Of a stretch of DNA of 64,000 bases, positions 10,775 to 22,759 are shown piece after piece (the stretch's first letter is position 1; every line of letters begins with the position of its first letter). This DNA comes from Neckera pumila (Eukaryota; Streptophyta; Bryopsida; Hypnales; Neckeraceae). The DNA is taken from NCBI GenBank assembly GCA_963969595.1, contig OZ018415.1, forward strand, positions 13,764,001-13,828,000. The letters run 5' to 3'. The notes under the pieces are model-generated. The model saw nothing but the letters and a program-made list of their open reading frames with translations. It had not been told where the DNA came from and ran no database searches. The translations under genes and the position numbers were made by a program.

Positions 10775-12840
10775 AATATAATATTGTGCAATGCTCTTTG
10801 ACCTTGTAGTTGTACGTATGTAGAAGTACTTGAGTGTGAGCGTAGAGTAATGTGTCTAGAAAGTAGTGTGGAGTGAAAAGTGTGAAAGGTTTTCAAAAAG
10901 TAATTATAAAGAATGGAGTGTTTGACAACTTTTTTCCAAACAATTTCTCCTACTAAGAACAAATGATTTTTTCAATAATCCCTCCCCCCCTCAACATTTG
11001 AGATTGCCCATTTTAGACACCGTACTAGCCAAGTGCAATGTCACACCCCCCAAGTGCAAGAATGTCTAATTCCATGTTTAGAGTGGTCTTCCCAAATCAC
11101 ACTCCTATAAATATCGCAAAATGCTTAAAGTGACAAGCAATATCGTTTAAGATTTGCACACCAATAATCAACACTCCCCAAATGCAACACCTACATTTGG
11201 ACCAAAATGCATTACAAAAACCTCTATCCCAATAAAGTGTCTACATTGGACCTCGCGTCTTTTTCCGGTTATTTTGAGTAATTCAATTGGAGGCTTCAAT
11301 CTTGTGTCCAATTTTATTTTGGTTCCAATGTACACATGCAATGTTGATCATTAGTTCTAGTCATATAGAATTTGGTACCTTAGTTTCTGAATTGATTATG
11401 TTTTTCACAAGATGATCTTTGAAACTGGTATAAAAAGTTTTCAACAAAATTGTGGGCACTTGCTCCTTATCCACAACGAGAGAAGAAACAGACATTTAAA
11501 CTGGGAGTTCTTTAATCCCTGAATAGACAAATTTTTGGGCAGTAGTCATCGAAGTCACTGTAAGATTTGAAGCAAGACGGAAGTTGCTGTGACTGAACTT
11601 GGATATTGATTTCAGCAATCCCAAGAGCATCTGAAGATTATCAGGTCTGTCTGAGGAAGCGGAGGCATTGACAAGCCCGGGCAAGCAAGAGTTATTATGG
11701 AATTGTCATAGAAAAGGCAAATTTAGAGGGAGGGAGGTTTGTATACAAATGACTACAGCTAAAAATATGAAGAACTGCAACTAGGAAACAAAGTGGTGCA
11801 ACAATTTATGTCATCCTTGATCTCACACAATGACCTTGATATATATGCTGATGACTCCTGTGAGTATCAATTGGGAAAAATCGAGAACGGATCACTAAGT
11901 TAATTGCCGGCAAAACACACAATGACCGGTGAAGCTTGCAACATGAATCTCAAAACCATCCTTGGACAGTGCTCCTATGCAGCCCAAGACCAAAAACTCT
12001 TGAAAAAATCTCATGTCCTGCAAAGTGTTCACATCATACACAAGAGGAAAGCAACTCCATCATTTGCCTTCACAGTACGTGATTAATTTGTTTGGCTAGA
12101 AAGTGGTGTCAATCCCATTAATGGAGATCAATGAGAAGGCACCACAACTCTTGTTTAAGAGATTGTCACTGTTTTTTTGGGGTTGGGTCACAACTTGGAT
12201 GCAGCTTATGAATTGTGGGCATTTTCATGAGGAGAACCCTAGAAAATTCAAGTTTTTCATGTTTTTTTCATAGTAAGAAAAACTGCAAAACATTTATTTT
12301 ATTCGAGGGAAGAAAATGTGGCACTTTCATGTCTAGAAGTTTATTCACCTTGAAAATCTCTCTATGATATGAAAGTGGGCAGTTTTCTACTCTAATATTT
12401 GTCAAACTTGACATGGACATTAAGGTTCTTATAAGGTTGAAAAATTGGCTCATTCATGGCTTGCAAAAGGACCAGAAAGTCCCTGTTCACATGGATACCT
12501 TTGATGGGAAGTACTAGAGGAAGTTTAACTTTGAATTTAAGTTTAACCTCTCCTTGCATCGCGGCCTAGGTCGATAATACAAGGCATCGCCAAGTATGTT
12601 GACACCAATCAAATGAAAAGATTTGTGCAAGTCCCAGAAAATTTATTCCATCAATGCTAAAAACAACCTTCGCATTTCTTTACAAAAAGGAAGAAACAAT
12701 AACTCATTTCAATTACATAGTAGGCCCATTCTCCTAATTTGATAACCTGAGGGCCAGAATTGTAGAAGGGAAGTCCTTGGTGGACAGCTTACAAATGTTC
12801 AGACAGCTAAGAAAAATGCTTGTAACGTCAATTTCTTTAA
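10775..12840. other. Intergenic stretch, no gene assigned
   Basis: A minus-strand segment at 11684-11496 reads plausibly as coding (includes DRPDNLQMLLGLLKSISKF), but I recognise no family and see no clean exon borders. The remainder has short random frames only. No element ends are visible before the TTAA at 12837. Confidence 0.4.
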
Positions 12841-13766
12841 CCCCTAAAGGTTTTTGACTATGTTTTCACCCAAAACATTCCAAAACTGCCATTTCTAATA
12901 CCAAGTACCAAACTTTAGAAAAAAACATTTTTGGACACATGTAACCGTAAGATCTTGTAGTGCACTGGTTTGAGAATATGTGGAAAAAATTTTAGAATTT
13001 TCCACCATGTAGATTGCAAGATATTAGTGTTTGAATTGAGAAAAATCCATATTTTGGCCCTGCAAAAAAACGGGTAGCTGCACTTCACAAGGTCACATAT
13101 GTATGAAAAAGTGTCCAAAATGGTGGTTACTCTTTAGATTCATTTTTGAAGCCAAGTTGGCTATATGCTTGAAAAATTTCAGATCATTTGGAATTGTACA
13201 ACATATAGGAAAAAAATAGTAAGTAGAAAGAAGTAGAAAATGATTCAAAACACAAAATTGTTAACAATTTAATTATAGAATTGAAAAATGCCAATCCCAG
13301 TGGTCATAATATTGTAATAACCTATTGACATCCAATGTTTTTATTTTTGTTCAAAAATATTGGAAATTGAGTTAAATAAAGGACTTTAAAGTTTATTTTA
13401 GAGTAGGGAATCTATAACTGCCTGCAAACTAGAACACCTCATAATTTTCATCTCATATATCAAAATGGAATGATTCAAAGCATTCCATGTATATATAAAT
13501 CTAGAGAACCAATTTCAAATTTTTATTTTTTTTAAAAGTGATTTTTTAAGAATTTTTTTAGCTGCTCGCCAAGCATTGAAAATCACATAACATACAATAA
13601 CTTTTTAACCATGCGGTCAAAAGCTATGAAAATTGTTGGGCCTTAAAGCTACTCCTTGGAAAAATGTTGTGTGAAAATTTCACAGACAAAAAAATAAAAA
13701 CTCCACTTGTAGTGAGCTGCCCAAAAATGCTATATTCTCAAAAATGTATGTTCAGTGCTTTAGGGG
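12841..13766 (+). mobile_element. TTAA-flanked MITE, copy 3 (926 bp, clean ends)
   Basis: TTAA (12837-12840) precedes CCCCTAAAGG, and CTTTAGGGG (ending 13766) precedes TTAA (13767-13770). The TIR is only about 10 bp; the remainder is AT-rich and non-coding. It has the same internal order as the copy at 2874. Its length equals that of the copy at 26723. TTAA duplication and a CCC-starting short TIR are hallmarks of the piggyBac superfamily. Confidence 0.85.
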
Positions 13767-13770
13767 TTAA

Positions 13771-15030
13771 ATGACGAGATTCACACAGCCAAAAATTCTG
13801 ACATATATCTTCACAAAGGCCTAAATTTAGGCCACAAACTAGGACATGTATAGATTTTGGGTTTAGGTCGCTCGTCCTGAATCATACCAAAAGTATTAGA
13901 ATCTCACTATTTTAACAAAATTGACGTTCCGTGGACTTACATTCAATTTGAAGGTAACGCTAGGGAGAGAATGCACTGACCTTAATCCCTAATGCCCAAG
14001 GCACCCAAATGTGGTGTTGAAGAAACTTTGAAGTTAAATAAAACTTTACCAAATTGCTATTTTTAGTAGTTTATATTTTTGAAAGATTCTTTTTGAAGCC
14101 ATCGTGTTTTAGCATCAAAAATCCAAGTTTGAAAAAGAATGATTATGATTTTTCTATTCAAAATTTTGTGCAAAGGTATCCATTGCAATCTTGACTTTTC
14201 ATAGTGTTGAGGGCTCTTGGAAATGAGCCTCACGTACACTAGATCTTGGAGGAAAAATCACATTAGAAATTCATTTAAAAAAAAACTATAAAGTAGATTT
14301 TGAAAAGACATACATTGATTGGGGTTATATTTGTTAGGCCCTTCAACCTTATATTTTTTTGGTCTTGAATTTTTTAGATTTGACATGCAAAATGAGAGCT
14401 AAAAGATTTTTATAGTTTTAACACCCTGATGATCAAACATTATAATCTTTCAATCCTTAAATGATGTTGCTGTGTTTTCATTTCCTATGTCATCTCTAAC
14501 ATGTCTAGTTTGAATTTGTATGCTTACAGTTCAAAAAAATTGATTCAACTTATCAAAGTGTTGGCTTTAGGTTCAATTTAGAGCAAATTCATTATGAAAG
14601 CATCCTTTCCGGGCTTAGTGCAAACCTCATCTACCCTGCATGCAATATTAAAAAAAAAAGCGTATCTGCACCAAGAACATCAGTAAAAATTAGTAACTAC
14701 CTTCATCATTAAAAAGAGAAATAAATTTGCAAGTACAAGGAGAGAGCATCTCAATTAAATAGAAAAGAAAAAGAAGAAAACTACTGTGTTTCAGAAGCAA
14801 CTTAGAGCTTCTTCAATGGAACACTCTAATTGACTCACGAAATATACTACTATCTTTTGCTTGGTGTAAAATTAGAATTTTTGATTACTATTTATATCTA
14901 TGGAAGCACATCAAGAAAGCTCTTTAACTGGGCACAATAAAATTTGGATGTGGACTTTAGACGACCAACATAGAACCCATTAAAAGCAAGCTAGAAGACC
15001 AAAAATATAATGTGCCATGACAAATTATGC
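13771..15030. other. AT-rich non-coding stretch
   Basis: I find no coding frame, RNA gene, element terminus or tandem repeat that I could support here. Confidence 0.5.
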
Positions 15031-15310
15031 TCAAGAACAGAAATTATGGCATGGCAATTTCCCAAACTTTTCTAAATAGCACTTTGCTCTTGTAGATGAT
15101 GCAACAAGCCTCATCAATGAAATGATTGAAGGTGCTTCCTTCTTGACTGGAGTAAAAAGATCACAAACACTAGAGGCACCCATGCCCACGTATAACTCCA
15201 AAGACTCACTAGCTGAGCTGCTGATAAATGGTAAATCTGCCTCCTGCGCAGCTGCTTTAGCAAGCAATGTCTCTCCAGTGCCGGCCGGATTTTGGATATG
15301 CCAATCAAGT
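15031..15310 (-). pseudogene. FtsH metalloprotease fragment (AAA+ Walker A region)
   Basis: Read on the minus strand, the frame gives NPAGTGETLLAKAAAQEAD, then SSSASESLELYVGMGAS, then KKEAPSII. This is the Walker A and following segment of plant plastid-type FtsH proteases (ATP-dependent zinc metalloproteases of the thylakoid or envelope). The Walker A lysine is replaced by Glu (GETL for GKTL). Several conserved residues have changed (CDLF for RDLF), and after the EAPSII motif the expected Walker B is missing and the frame runs into unrelated sequence. Upstream homology fades within about 20 codons. This is a non-functional fragment, either a decayed gene or a captured piece. Confidence 0.8.
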
Positions 15311-15693
15311 CAGTTACGTACTCTTTTCGAAGGAGGTCACACCAGTGATCCCAAAACCTATTACGATAAATTCGCCAGTAGGCTATAGCCGTAGAGTGCA
15401 AGAGAGCTATTCCCGCGACCCCTAATTCCGTTGTTAGAAACACGAAGATATTTTTGGACTTGAAAAGTCAAAGTTTTACTATTTTTTAGTATTTTAGTAC
15501 ATGGGAAGTTGCTACATGTCAAAAAATTCAGTGCAAGAGTGAAAGCTAGTGTTTCTCATTCCATATGGCAAAATTGCTAAATGATAAAACAAAATGTTGT
15601 TCACTGAGCTACATAATGTCAATTGCAATTGCAAAGTTCAAAACAAATTTGCACAATAATGTATTTCAAAAGAAGTGTTACAATTTCTCCATT

Positions 15694-15842
15694 GAGAATC
15701 TAAGTCCTATACTCCTATATTCCTATACTCCTATCTGAAAAATGCCTAGCTCCAAATGAGAATCTAAGTCCCATATTCCTATCTGAAAAATGCCTAGCTC
15801 CAAATGAGAATCTAAGTCCCATATTCCTATCTGAAAAATGCC
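15694..15842. repeat. 48-bp tandem repeat, about 3 units
   Basis: The motif TATCTGAAAAATGCC starts at 15732, 15780 and 15828, and the intervening text is nearly identical between units. The run of CCTATACTCC/CCTATATTCC variants just upstream suggests decayed extra units. It is a minisatellite with no coding role. Confidence 0.85.
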
Positions 15843-16179
15843 ACGAACAAGGGAATTGAACCTTTTAAACTGCCCGATTGGAGTGTTCGTGTTCTGCGCA
15901 CACCACAAGACAAACAAGATGCATCAGAGGGTTAAGACAAGACATACCACAAGACACAAAAAATGCCAAGGCAACCCCAAGCTCCTCTAGTATCACGCCT
16001 TTAGTCCTCCAGTATCATGCGTCAATCACGGCATTCTTAGGCAGCAAGTCGCAGCAGTCTCAGGCATCAGGTTCCGCTGTGTTGAGTCAAGGTGAATTTC
16101 AGTGGCAAGGTAAGCCTAACCTCATGAAAACTAAAGAAACATAAATCCATGAAGAGGATATTAGTCCTAATGCTCTATT

Positions 16180-19100
16180 TTACACGTTCCCTTGCCGGCC
16201 AACCTTTACTGCACTTTTCCAAGACTCAATGGCTTCTGTGTAAAGAAAACTTTCAAGTGAAAAGTAGTTTTGGCCAAACATGCGCACAACAAGGGGTAAA
16301 GGCTTCCCTAACCTATTTCTTTGGCAAGATCTGAGGAACTTAAGAGTTGAGAAACACCTCTCATCCTTCACTGAACCAAGAACCAAGCAACAACCAATTT
16401 CAGCAAGCTTAAAATATTCTAAGATCAATTTACTCAAATGCCGGGATTGGAAGAGTTTACGCCACAAATTAATGACAGGGTTAATGTGGAAGGGTGGACC
16501 ACAAGCAGCCTCTGCATTCGCCTTCATTGTGATCTTAAACAGGCCTTGCTGGTTGTTAAGGTTGGACGCTAAGAGCACCTCCGGCACAGTTTAGGGCAGC
16601 CCACCATCAGACAAAGGCTGTCCTTTATTTACAACCTTAGCCTTTGCATAAAATGACTTGAGCACCGCCAAGTGATGGGCAAAACTGTCTTTAGCACCAT
16701 CCTGCCGCCGATACTGGGGATAGATGATCCCGAATGCATTGAGGAGCTCCTGCTGGGGGAACCTGCGATCAAGCTCGTCACAATGAGACTGGCCAATCTC
16801 TGCAGCAATTGAATCCCACAAACATTAGTACCCATCTTTCAAGCATTCATGCAACTTCAAGCATGAAAGCTTGTTTCAGCAATCAAAGGAAATCAAGCAC
16901 TTTCACTTTCAAGCATTGAATTACATTCAGTTTCAAGGTTTCATTTTCAAGCATTCAGTTACCATTCAATTTCAAGCATTGAGTTAGCATTTAGTTTCAG
17001 GGTTACATATTCAAGCATTCAGTTACCCATTTACCATTTACTTTTAGGATTTCTATTTCAGCCATTCATTTTTAGGATTTGATTTTCAAGCATTCAGTTC
17101 TAGACAAGCATTCAAAGCAAATCAACTAAAGATCCAAAAAAACAACTAGAAATGAAGATAAGAATGGCCTATCCAAAACCACACTACTGCAGCTGCATTG
17201 CTGCCTCAATCCTGCTGCCACAGCACAGCCAAGACAGCCACCTAAGAGGCTAAGAGAGAAGAGAAAAACAAAATGGGAACACAAGAGAAAAAAAATTGGA
17301 AACCAAAGAGAAAAAAAATTGGAAACCTATACCTAAATCATGACTCCAAATGCAAAACAATTTAAAGAAAAAAGAATGAAGAGAGAAAACTAATCTGAAA
17401 ATTGCCATTCAATATTCTCTTGTACTTGGTTGTACTCCTCTTGTGTGATATAGATCGATGCCCTTGTAGACTTATCATGGCATCTTGCATAAATATGAGT
17501 TTCTCCATAATCAAACACCAAGTGAGAAATGCCACTATCTCCAGGTAGAGGCCTCCATTGCATTGGGATGTCTAGAGACAAAATGGACACAAGGTCATTG
17601 TAGCAAGGGAAATCTGCTTTGCCAAAAGAAGTTGCAGTATCCAGAAACATACGAGCCAATTCCTCCTGGCAGACCTTCACTGCTTGCATAAAGTCACATA
17701 TGAAGATATCACGGGCTTGTGACAACTTGATCAAGCAATGCACACCATTGACAAGAGGAAGAAAGCATGCCAAGGAAAGCAAAAGCTCAATATCGGAGAG
17801 AAGGTCAAAGTTATCAACAGCCCCTGCGAGAGCCTTAGAACCAGTGGCGCTAGTCATGTTGAGGCCCATCTTCATGAGCAAGGTGCAGTACTCAGACAAA
17901 ATTCGAGCTGCAGGACTTCTCACCGAAATCTATCTGGTCTCCACGTTTTGTAGCATCTTGTTACCTTTAGTTTCCATGAGATCAGCTAACCTCTGCAACT
18001 CAGAATGACGTTTGTGGCTTCTGCAAAAGTAACTGTAAACAGCCTGGAACATACCCTCAAGCTGAGAGACCATGGGAAATTTGGACAAAGTCTCAACTAC
18101 AAGGTTCAAACGGTGACTTACGCAACTAGCACCGATAAAAAACGGAGCCCATTTCTCCCGAATCTGTATTGTCACTCCAATTCAAGATCATTGAAACGTG
18201 CTGACGCCGTCAGCGCCAAAGTACACTACTTTTCGAGCAATGTCTTCATGCGTCAGCCCACCCTCACTCAACAAAGCATGCATAATGAGATCAGTCAAGT
18301 GGTCTGTTATACCACTGTCTGAAACACAAGACAAATGCAGAAGGTGTAGAACCTGCTCCCAGCAATTCATCGCATGCACGTGAATACCAAGCCAGGAAGA
18401 GTTATCAACTGCCATTACCTCATCGGCGTTGATAGAAATGATGCTGGCGGATTGGACAATAGACTTCAGGGCCGACAAGACAGACTCGTGGAGATGCTCG
18501 CTCATCTCCCACCCTATAGTCTCCGACCAATATTTACGGGGCAAATTTCTTACCTTTAGTTGCTTCAGCAACTATTGCTGTCGCTTGTAGTCGCACATTG
18601 GGCGACCGTGGCTCAAGATATGAAAGAGGGTAGAAAATTGAACCTGCTTCCTCTTGAACTCACCCTCTAGGCCTCCAAGAAGTTGATCAACAACAGTGGC
18701 GCCTCTCTTCTGCCCCGCCCAGAGCTTCACTAGTTGCAAGTGCTTGCAATCGTGTTTCACAAATACGTTGTCTTTCTTCAAGTGAGCCAGGGGGACACCA
18801 TCTTCTCAACAGGTGCGCTTACCTTCATGTTTCTCTAGATTATCGGCCTTGGGGACCATCACCTTCCGCCTTTTAGTGATCGACGTACAACTGCGGCACA
18901 CCACGCCCACAACGTCGCCCTCGGCATTGAACTCACCCTCGGCCCAAGCAAACTTGCAGGCCCAAACCTCCTACCACCGGCGCGTGATGGTCGTCGCATT
19001 GGTCTTTGATTGTTTCCGCCCCGACTTTGCAGCCATTGTCTTTGTTCTTTTCCTTGGCGGACCGTTGCCTTCGCCATCGCTCACACGATCGGGAGACGGA

Positions 19101-19351
19101 GACACAAGATCGGGAGACAGAGACACAACAGTGACCTCAGAAGTTGGGCAATTGCAGATGAGTGGACCATTCACAGATTGAGACAAACGAGTCTCCGAGA
19201 CATGGGTGACATCCACCTCGCCAAACGCCACAGCATCATGCGCAATTGCAGCAGCAGTCGGCGCCAAGTATTTTTCCAGGCCACTCGTGTTCCGGCTTGA
19301 GCTAAAGGTCTTCTTCCGGAAATTGTCGGGGAGTTTCAAGCGCGGCGCCAT
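16180..19351 (-). pseudogene. hAT-family transposase pseudogene with BED-type zinc finger
   Basis: The likely start is the ATG at 19351 (MAPRLKLPDNFRKK). The frame is then conserved down to 17390 without a net frameshift but with several stops (for example at 18971-18973, near 18811 and before 18571). In order it shows a basic N-terminus; a BED-like finger (W..KFAWAEGEF, CRSC, KADNLEKHEGKRTC); an RNase-H-like core (ISINADEVMAVDNSSW, GGLTHED, YFGADGVS, then SCVSHRLNLVVE); and, after a non-coding break at about 17390-16830, a C-terminal block (16821-16180) with the hAT dimerisation-type segment SVKDERCFSTLKFL. This matches hAT transposases related to animal ZNF862/KIAA1586-like proteins. It is inactive. 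Termini and the expected 8-bp duplication were not found. Confidence 0.8.
16845..17115. repeat. Degenerate TTCAAGCATTCAGTTA repeats
   Basis: At least eight imperfect copies of a TTTCAAGCATTCAGTTACC-like motif are spaced 20-45 bp apart. The block lies in the gap between the two coding blocks of the hAT pseudogene, so it is either an insertion or expanded intron sequence. Confidence 0.7.
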
Positions 19352-19522
19352 CGATAGAAGCCCGCACCCAAAAAACCCAAGACCACAGTACCCAAAAACA
19401 AGCGCGCAACCAAAAAAAATTAGAAACAAAACAAGCAAGTCAAACAAAACCAAAAACGATGGAATGTGAGAGCCAATACACACAACCTGGAGCTTGATCA
19501 ACAACAATACCACCAACGCAGA

Positions 19523-19524
<2 letters not shown>

Positions 19525-19565
<41 letters not shown>
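19525..19565. repeat. (GA)n microsatellite
   Basis: About 20 uninterrupted GA dinucleotides lie upstream of the hAT pseudogene start. They create an artificial Arg-Glu frame on the plus strand and a Ser-Leu frame on the minus strand. Confidence 0.95.
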
Positions 19566-19566
<1 letters not shown>

Positions 19567-19569
19567 AGA

Positions 19570-20523
19570 AATCACCCAAAATGCACATTACAAAAACGCG
19601 AGGAGGGTGCTTAAATTTTTGCTCTGTAACTTCTGTGACTTCTATCGCCGCGCTAGAGACTCCATTTCCAAAGTGCAGTGAATGCAGGAGGAAGGCGTAG
19701 TGAGCCAGTGATCACTTGATCGCCCAACTACAAGAATTGCACGGCAACGAGGAAGTGGCGCAGTGGCGTCTCCGACACACAAAATTAAAGATAAAAAAAT
19801 CAGAAATGCTGCTGCGGCATTCAAAACGACAAAGGAGGGAAATTAAGGAACTCAAGGAAGCCGTTTGAAAACCAAAATTTGACGACCATGCAAATCCGCG
19901 GTTCAAATCTCCAGAGTGCCATGAAAAACAGAAGGCCACGATGGCACCACCGCACTAGGACCGCAGTTAATGCAAAAAAGAATTGAGCGTACAAGAGTTA
20001 ATGCGAAATGCTCAGAGACCAAGAGGAAGACAAAGGCTAATCCCCCCCTAAACCGCAGCCGCTTCAACCCTAAGTCCTCGCTAATCTGGGCCCTTCGATG
20101 CAGCCGCCGAGCTAGCAGATCCACGGCCCAGGTTGCAAAAACGCGATTGGTCCTTTTTTTTCCGCATATTTGTGCTATTGAAGATTTCAAGAAATCAACG
20201 TATTGGCGAGTTCCAATGTGAGGGGCTGTGGAATTTTGCTCAAAATGTTTTTGTAGGCTTCATTTTTACAATGGACATTTAACACTCTAGGTTTTTTGGT
20301 AGAAATGGAGCGCAAATTAGCCAGTTTAGGGATCGCTAGGTCACACCCCATCGATCACTTGTACATTAGAACACGGACTCCTGAAAACATGACACATTTC
20401 TTACCCAACGTTCAGTGTAACTGTTATAGTTGCTTCGGTGCTGCACAATCGAATGGCTACACAGAACCAACCCCTACAGCTACGAAACATGGATGACGAG
20501 GACTGCGAAACAGCCTGCTTCTA
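19570..20523. other. Unassigned stretch between hAT pseudogene and TA-flanked MITE
   Basis: It has slightly higher GC than its surroundings and is perhaps the 5' non-coding part of the hAT element. No recognisable protein or RNA. A GGTTCAAATC string at about 19892 resembles a tRNA B box but has no tRNA around it. Confidence 0.4.
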
Positions 20524-20660
20524 AGGTAGTATGCTCTTAAAGCGGCCAATTAAGCCTACCTAACTCATCATTGACAATAGAACATATTTCAAGCAACATG
20601 TCAGTCCTTCCTAGATAGGGGTCGCAATTAGAACACGGTTGATTTTAGATGTAGTTACCT
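20524..20660. mobile_element. Tc1/mariner-like MITE, copy 1 (137 bp)
   Basis: The ends are AGGTAGTATGCTCTTAAA and a matching ...GTAGTTACCT, with TA on both sides (20522-20523 and 20661-20662). It is an inverted relative of the 119-bp element at 25551-25669; they share TTAAGCCTACCTAACTCATC. It carries an extra insertion of about 19 bp near its right end. It abuts the 3' side of the ENTH fragment. Confidence 0.75.
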
Positions 20661-21045
20661 TATATCTGCTAATAAACACAAAACCCAGCATAAAGTAGAG
20701 AGCAACCCCTGAGGACATAATCAAATCGATGTTCACATTTATGACAATGACTCTATTGTCAGAAGATTTGTGCTCCAGGACAACGTTGACGAAATAAGCT
20801 AAAACAGCAAAGAAAGTTGTAGTTTGAGAATTGGGCGAGACTGGGCGAGTCGATCTGAGATGTACATGCAAATTTCCATCTATGAACACAAAGCAAGTTG
20901 GTTCTTCGGCTAGTTGCTTATTTGTTCTAAAATCAATGACAAACTGCGGGGGGCCATGAGTTACGAGATATGTACAGTACTCCATGACTGTTAATGCCTT
21001 GATTATTTGCCTCCAACCCCTTTCATCCCATTCAGGGCTAAACTG
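20661..21045 (-). pseudogene. ENTH-domain (epsin-like) gene fragment
   Basis: On the minus strand a possible acceptor (GCGAATGCAG) near 21045 leads into a frame containing SPEWDERGWRQIIKALTVME, then YLVTHGPPQFVIDFR. This is the W..I.KALTV.EYLV..G motif of the ENTH domain, which binds phosphoinositides in clathrin-adaptor epsins at membranes. Two or three residues (CT) are inserted inside the EYLV motif. After about 45 further codons the similarity ends, and the frame then runs into the TA-flanked MITE. No N-terminal ENTH helix or clathrin-binding region is nearby. It is probably one or two decayed exons of a dead or captured gene. Confidence 0.65.
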
Positions 21046-21059
21046 CATTCGCAACACAA

Positions 21060-22759
21060 AATGATTACATCAGACTGAACCATAAAAAGAACGCGTCCCA
21101 AACGCATCTCAAAAATTGGATCATATTTTGAGATGGTGCACGTTCTTCACTAGTTTTGAGGAAGTGAAGAATACTCAACTTGGCAGATAGCAAAGAATAG
21201 AAGGACGATGAATGTGATTCACCTCCCACGAGGAACCTGGACTACAAGCTCAAAGTCATCAATTAACAAGCAAAGAAGCATTCAAGATTGCCGCCGTTGA
21301 TTGTGTTGCTGGACCCCATTCTTCAGAAATCAGAGCATCTTCTGTCATCCTGCTTCTAAAAATATACAAACAGTAGTGATCTCAGAAACACTAATGAAAT
21401 GTGTGCCGAACACGTCATACTGCATATCTCTAGATTGTGAATTGAGCAACAGTCCTAATCCGGAGTATTGTTACAGGAAGAGCACATGCTAGTAATATGG
21501 AATCAATGAATTAACAAGTAAATTCATACGGAGTATTATTTAGCCTTACATCTCCAAAGCACTGACATGCACGAAGGTCAGGTGTGCAATCTTGAGGCTG
21601 TAGCTATGCCATTTTCACCATCTAGGATAGGTATAGATTTAGAATGTCTATTCTGAATTGTTTTCACGTCATTTTAATGAAATTGCCCATGTACACAAAT
21701 CATTTTCTTGAGTTCCATGATATGTACGTGCTCTTTAAATAACTCTAGCCTACAAGCATCCAACCTTTGCAACGTCTATCACAGGTGAAGAATAGAGAAA
21801 CGTGCAGAATCAGGAGAATCCTCTACTCTTAGCTCAACCAAAGGTGACGACCATTCAAGGTAAACCAGCCTAAAGCCGCCAGCTTCCTATTTCCGCCATC
21901 TTAGTTTTGGCCCCATTTCCATCACTACACTCATCCAACTCCACTCACATTCCTGATAAAATCAGAGCATTGATATCACCAAGACTAATGTGTCAATTTT
22001 TCATTGGTCCATACTTATGTGCTAATAGATACATGGAAGGGTGGTTATGGGTTGTTGGTATGATGTTTATGATTCCAGTCTACAAGTGGTTTTGTAATTT
22101 CAGGGTTGACATTTCAAAAATTCACAAAAATTACAATTTTGATTGAAAAATTAAAATTCGACTTGGGTTTGATTTGCGAAACAAGTGCACACCTCTGAAA
22201 AATACATGCCCTTCTTGGAATTGGCTCCAATATACTCAAATTGCAAATCAGGGTGGTAATAGGCTTGTCTACCTTCAAAAAAGGCAAATTACTGCCTAGT
22301 GTTTCACGTACAGAAAGAAATGTCATATGCCACAGCATGACAGTATCATGGAAGAAACTATGGCGATGGATCTCAATTTGCAGTCTCTAGAGCCACAGCA
22401 TGAAATTCCCCGATCTACAGTGGCTTCTCTAGCCACATGTCATGGACTACCATGTACTAGCTTTGGAAGAAGTGAAGTGAAGCGCATACTGGATTGAAAG
22501 AGAATCAAGGTAAATAGCAAAGTGATGAGGAGAATAACTCTGGAGAATTCTGCAAGAAAACGATGCCATGACAATCTTGCAATTATAAAAGACTAAAATG
22601 GAAGAAAATGTTTACTCCAAATTCTTTAAAAAAATTGTGAATGATTGGGAAGTCCAAACTGAATTTTGCACTGCCCTAAGAGTCACAGCTTGAAGCGCAA
22701 GAAGTTATAGCCTCAAAGCTCAAGCTCGTGAAGTCTCAAGTCAGCTGCTACTAAGTCAA
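21060..22759. other. Unassigned non-coding stretch
   Basis: No supported gene. I looked on the minus strand for the missing N-terminal ENTH exon and did not find it. It ends at the TCAA (22756-22759) that precedes a TTAA-family element. Confidence 0.45.

Noticed and set aside
19494..19700. ORF with an Arg-Glu run
   Set aside because: Produced by the (GA)n microsatellite.
19885..19910. tRNA gene suggested by a GGTTCAAATC B-box-like string
   Set aside because: No matching A box, anticodon stem or acceptor stem could be folded around it.
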